Shown: positions 13,749 through 15,830 of the stretch, piece by piece
Layout: every line of letters begins with the position of its first letter
Numbering within the stretch: position 1 is the first letter of the stretch
Assembly: GCA_009936695.1 (NCBI GenBank)
Contig: JAACEA010000001.1
Location: 1 to 15,830, forward strand
Direction of reading: 5' to 3'
DNA: 15,830 nucleotides
Origin: Planctomycetia bacterium
GTDB lineage: Bacteria; Planctomycetota; Phycisphaerae; Phycisphaerales; SM1A02
Translations under genes and position numbers: made by a program
The notes under the pieces: generated by a model
Told to the model about the DNA's origin: nothing
Seen by the model: the letters and a program-made list of their open reading frames with translations, nothing else
Databases searched by the model: none

Positions 13749-15671
13749 ATGTTCCAGTTCCTTCGCAAGTACGACAAGTGGATCCTCGCCGTGGGCGGCA
13801 CGCTCCTGATGATCACCTTCCTGGTGCCTCAGGCGATCCAGGGCCTCTCCGAGTACAGCGCCCAGACGGGCGCCACCTGGGCGACGGTCGGTTCGAAGGA
13901 TGAGTCGGTCACCGCCGGCGAAGCCGACATGCTTCGACGGCAGACGAGACTGATCGATCTCCTCGGCGCGAGCAGTCCCCTCGGTCAGCTCGGGGTCGGC
14001 ACGAATCCCGCCCACTGGTACCTCCTGGTCCGGGAGGCACGCGCGGCCGGACTCGTCGGTGGAACCTCCTCCGGCTACGAGGTCGCCCAGCAGCTCGCGG
14101 CCGGACGAACCGACACCGAAGGCGTCACGCCCGAGATGATCATCGCGACCCTCGGTTCACAGGCCGGCCTGAGCCCGCAACAGACGATCGAGACGCTCGC
14201 GGAGGTTCGCGGCGTCACCCAGCTCCTCGCACTGGTGGGGACCGCGGGACGATTCAGCGACACGCGACTTCGAAGCGCCGCGGCCCGGAAGTCCCTGGGG
14301 ATCGCGGCCGACGTCGTGGTGATCGACGCCCGGACCGACGAGACGATCGATCAGCCCGAGATCGACGAGCAGCGGCTCACCGAGCAGATGACGGCCCACG
14401 CCGACGTGCTGCCCGCCGCGGATGATGCCACGTTCGGATACCGCATCCCCGACCGCTTCAAGATCGAGTGGCTCGTGATCCCCAAGGCGGCCGTTCGAGC
14501 ATCACTCGAGAACAGCCCGGAACTCGGACCCGTCGAACTCCGAAAGGCGTTCATGAAGGATCCGACCCGCTTCGGGACCGCGGCGACGACCAGCCAGTTC
14601 AACACCGAAGAGGCGCGGATCCGGGAAGTGGTCCTCGACGACCTCACCGATGCCCGGATGAAGGCCATCGCCAAGTTCGCGTCGGACCAGACCCAGTTCC
14701 CCCGCCGTGGCCTGGGCCGGATCGGCCTGCACTACGACCTGCCGGCGGACTGGGCGACGCGACGGCGGAGTTTCACGAGTCTCGCCGACGAAATCTCGAC
14801 GGAGTTCGATCTCCCCCTTCCCGCCTATCGCTCCAGCGGCCAGGAGTGGCTCACGGTCGAAAACCTCTCCGACGAGGAACGGTACGGCTCGCTCGCCAAG
14901 AGCGACACCGATCTCTACGGTCGCAATCGAACCCCCGTGTCGGCGATCGTTCCGGCACTTCGCGACTTCGGTGGCAGCGACTCGATCGCCGTCCAGTCGG
15001 GCGTCGCGTTCCCACCGACCTTCGCCCCCGACGGCGACCTCTACCTCGCCCGCGTCATCGACACCGATCCGTCCCGCCCCCCCGCCGATCTGGACGAGGT
15101 CCGAGCCGCGGTCCGGGCCGACGTCGAAGCCATGATTCGTTACGAGACGCTGGCATCGCGGCTGCCGGAGATCGAACAGGTCGCACGAACCGAGGGTCTC
15201 CGGGCCGTCGCGGACGGCTACGACGTTCCGGTCGAGTTCGCGGCCGACATCCGCGAGGCGAACCTCCAGATCCTGCTTCAGTACGGCATCGAACTGTCGT
15301 CCTCGATCCCCGGGCTCGGCACCGATGCCGAGGCGATCGCGGCGATCGTGGATCGAGCGATGGCCCTCGACCCGACGCAGCCCGTCGCCGAGCAACCGAT
15401 CGACCAGCGCGTCTTCACCGTCGCCCTGCCCCAACGCCTCGCGGTCCTCGTGGTCTCCATCGACAAGCTGATGCCGCTCACCGAAGAGCAGTGGACGGGG
15501 CTCGCGGCGAACCAGGGCCCGCTTCAGGCCGCGATCACCCAGGACCTCGCGACCTTCGATCCCGCTTCGATCTTCGGCTTCGAGGCGTTGAAGGCCCGAC
15601 ATGCCTTCGAACGTTCTCGCGAGGACGAGGACGACGAGGACGAATTCGCGGACGAGGCCCCCGCGGCCTGA
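13749..15671 (+). CDS. Membrane-anchored PpiD/SurA-like folding factor
   Basis: This 640-residue protein begins MFQFLRKYDKWILAVGG, the typical N-terminus of PpiD-like proteins: a short cytoplasmic basic stretch and one transmembrane anchor (about 12-30), with the rest periplasmic. Helical segments at about 50-215 resemble the SurA/PpiD N-terminal chaperone domain. RFKIEWLVIPKAAV (about 236-249) and DGDLYLARVIDTDPSRPP (about 430-447) look like the strands that border the central domain in this family. The parvulin catalytic signatures (a HILV-type strand, GGDLG, FGYHII) are not visible between them, so isomerase activity is doubtful and a holdase role is more likely. The C-terminus is strongly acidic (EDEDDEDEFADE). 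ATG 13749 follows GGAAGA (13739-13744). The family assignment is from N-terminal shape and architecture. Confidence 0.65.
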   Translation: MFQFLRKYDKWILAVGGTLLMITFLVPQAIQGLSEYSAQTGATWATVGSKDESVTAGEADMLRRQTRLIDLLGASSPLGQLGVGTNPAHWYLLVREARAAGLVGGTSSGYEVAQQLAAGRTDTEGVTPEMIIATLGSQAGLSPQQTIETLAEVRGVTQLLALVGTAGRFSDTRLRSAAARKSLGIAADVVVIDARTDETIDQPEIDEQRLTEQMTAHADVLPAADDATFGYRIPDRFKIEWLVIPKAAVRASLENSPELGPVELRKAFMKDPTRFGTAATTSQFNTEEARIREVVLDDLTDARMKAIAKFASDQTQFPRRGLGRIGLHYDLPADWATRRRSFTSLADEISTEFDLPLPAYRSSGQEWLTVENLSDEERYGSLAKSDTDLYGRNRTPVSAIVPALRDFGGSDSIAVQSGVAFPPTFAPDGDLYLARVIDTDPSRPPADLDEVRAAVRADVEAMIRYETLASRLPEIEQVARTEGLRAVADGYDVPVEFAADIREANLQILLQYGIELSSSIPGLGTDAEAIAAIVDRAMALDPTQPVAEQPIDQRVFTVALPQRLAVLVVSIDKLMPLTEEQWTGLAANQGPLQAAITQDLATFDPASIFGFEALKARHAFERSREDEDDEDEFADEAPAA

Positions 15672-15724
15672 ACCGACCACGGCATCCGCCGAGCCGGATT
15701 CCACCACTCCCTTCGGATCGAACC

Positions 15725-15830
15725 GTGAGCAGCAACGAACCCCTCCCCAACATCGACTTCGATCACTTCTCGAAGATCGATCTCCGCGTCGCCACCGTCA
15801 CCGCGTGCGAGGCGCACCCCAACGCCGACA
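15725..15830 (+). CDS. tRNA-binding-domain protein (MetRS C-terminal/CsaA-like), partial
   Basis: Only the first 35 codons are in the window. They begin NIDFDHFSKIDLRVATV, then EAHPNAD, the opening strands of the EMAP-II/Arc1p-like OB-fold that binds tRNA. The same domain is found at the C-terminus of methionyl-tRNA synthetase, as its separate beta subunit, and in the CsaA family. The short lead before IDFDDF-type sequence suggests a free-standing protein and not a fused synthetase. GTG 15725 is the likely start, with only a weak CGGA upstream. It follows the PpiD-like gene after 53 bases. Confidence 0.8.
   Translation, partial: MSSNEPLPNIDFDHFSKIDLRVATVTACEAHPNAD

Noticed and set aside
1..15830. 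tRNA or rRNA genes, CRISPR arrays, transposases, integrases, defence islands
   Set aside because: I looked for cloverleaf arms, regularly spaced repeats and recognisable transposase or nuclease motifs and saw none; the genes are mainly housekeeping.

Overview
This is a high-GC bacterial chromosome segment carrying mostly housekeeping genes. Several traits together suggest a Gram-negative planctomycete, most likely Phycisphaerae-like. There is an LPS gene (lpxA) and an OmpH/Skp-like periplasmic chaperone. The Fpg glycosylase is of the zincless, plant-like type, and there is a long PurF paralogue of a kind I associate with Bacteroidetes and planctomycetes. Two small membrane proteins carry zinc ribbons. 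Most starts are ATG or GTG, with one TTG preferred. The lineage call is inference, because there is no rRNA gene in the window.

Layout. Positions 1-500 hold about 100 bases of unplaced sequence with a 14-bp tandem repeat, then the C-terminal TRAM end of a RimO methylthiotransferase cut off from its radical-SAM part, then a strong terminator. Positions 501-1278 hold a hairpin-rich leader, a small membrane protein and a second strong terminator. Positions 1447-6768 are a mostly forward run: zinc-ribbon membrane protein, exported two-repeat protein, zincless Fpg/MutM, second zinc-ribbon membrane protein, LepA and OmpH-like chaperone. From 2113 onward the gaps are at most 36 bp, so this part could be one operon. 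lipB (minus strand) converges on it. lipB is divergent from lpxA, which overlaps a WalJ/YycJ-like metallo-beta-lactamase gene. A minus-strand gene of unknown function ends back-to-back with that hydrolase and is divergent from the PurF paralogue.

Positions 12164-12925 are the least explained part: a doubtful small ORF, a cluster of CGAGA/TCTCG palindromes, a weak terminator, a good extended -10 promoter and the leader of rpsD (ribosomal protein S4). After rpsD come a long perfect hairpin, a membrane-anchored PpiD/SurA-like protein, and the start of a tRNA-binding-domain gene that runs off the end.

The genes fall into translation (rimO remnant, lepA, rpsD, tRNA-binding protein), envelope biogenesis (OmpH, lpxA, PpiD-like), base-excision repair (fpg), lipoylation (lipB) and nucleotide or amidotransferase chemistry (PurF paralogue). 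I do not see a defence system, mobile element, CRISPR array or secondary-metabolite cluster. The points most worth a second look are the zincless Fpg, the PurF paralogue, the palindrome cluster before rpsD, the paired zinc-ribbon membrane proteins, the altered metal motif of the hydrolase and the broken rimO.
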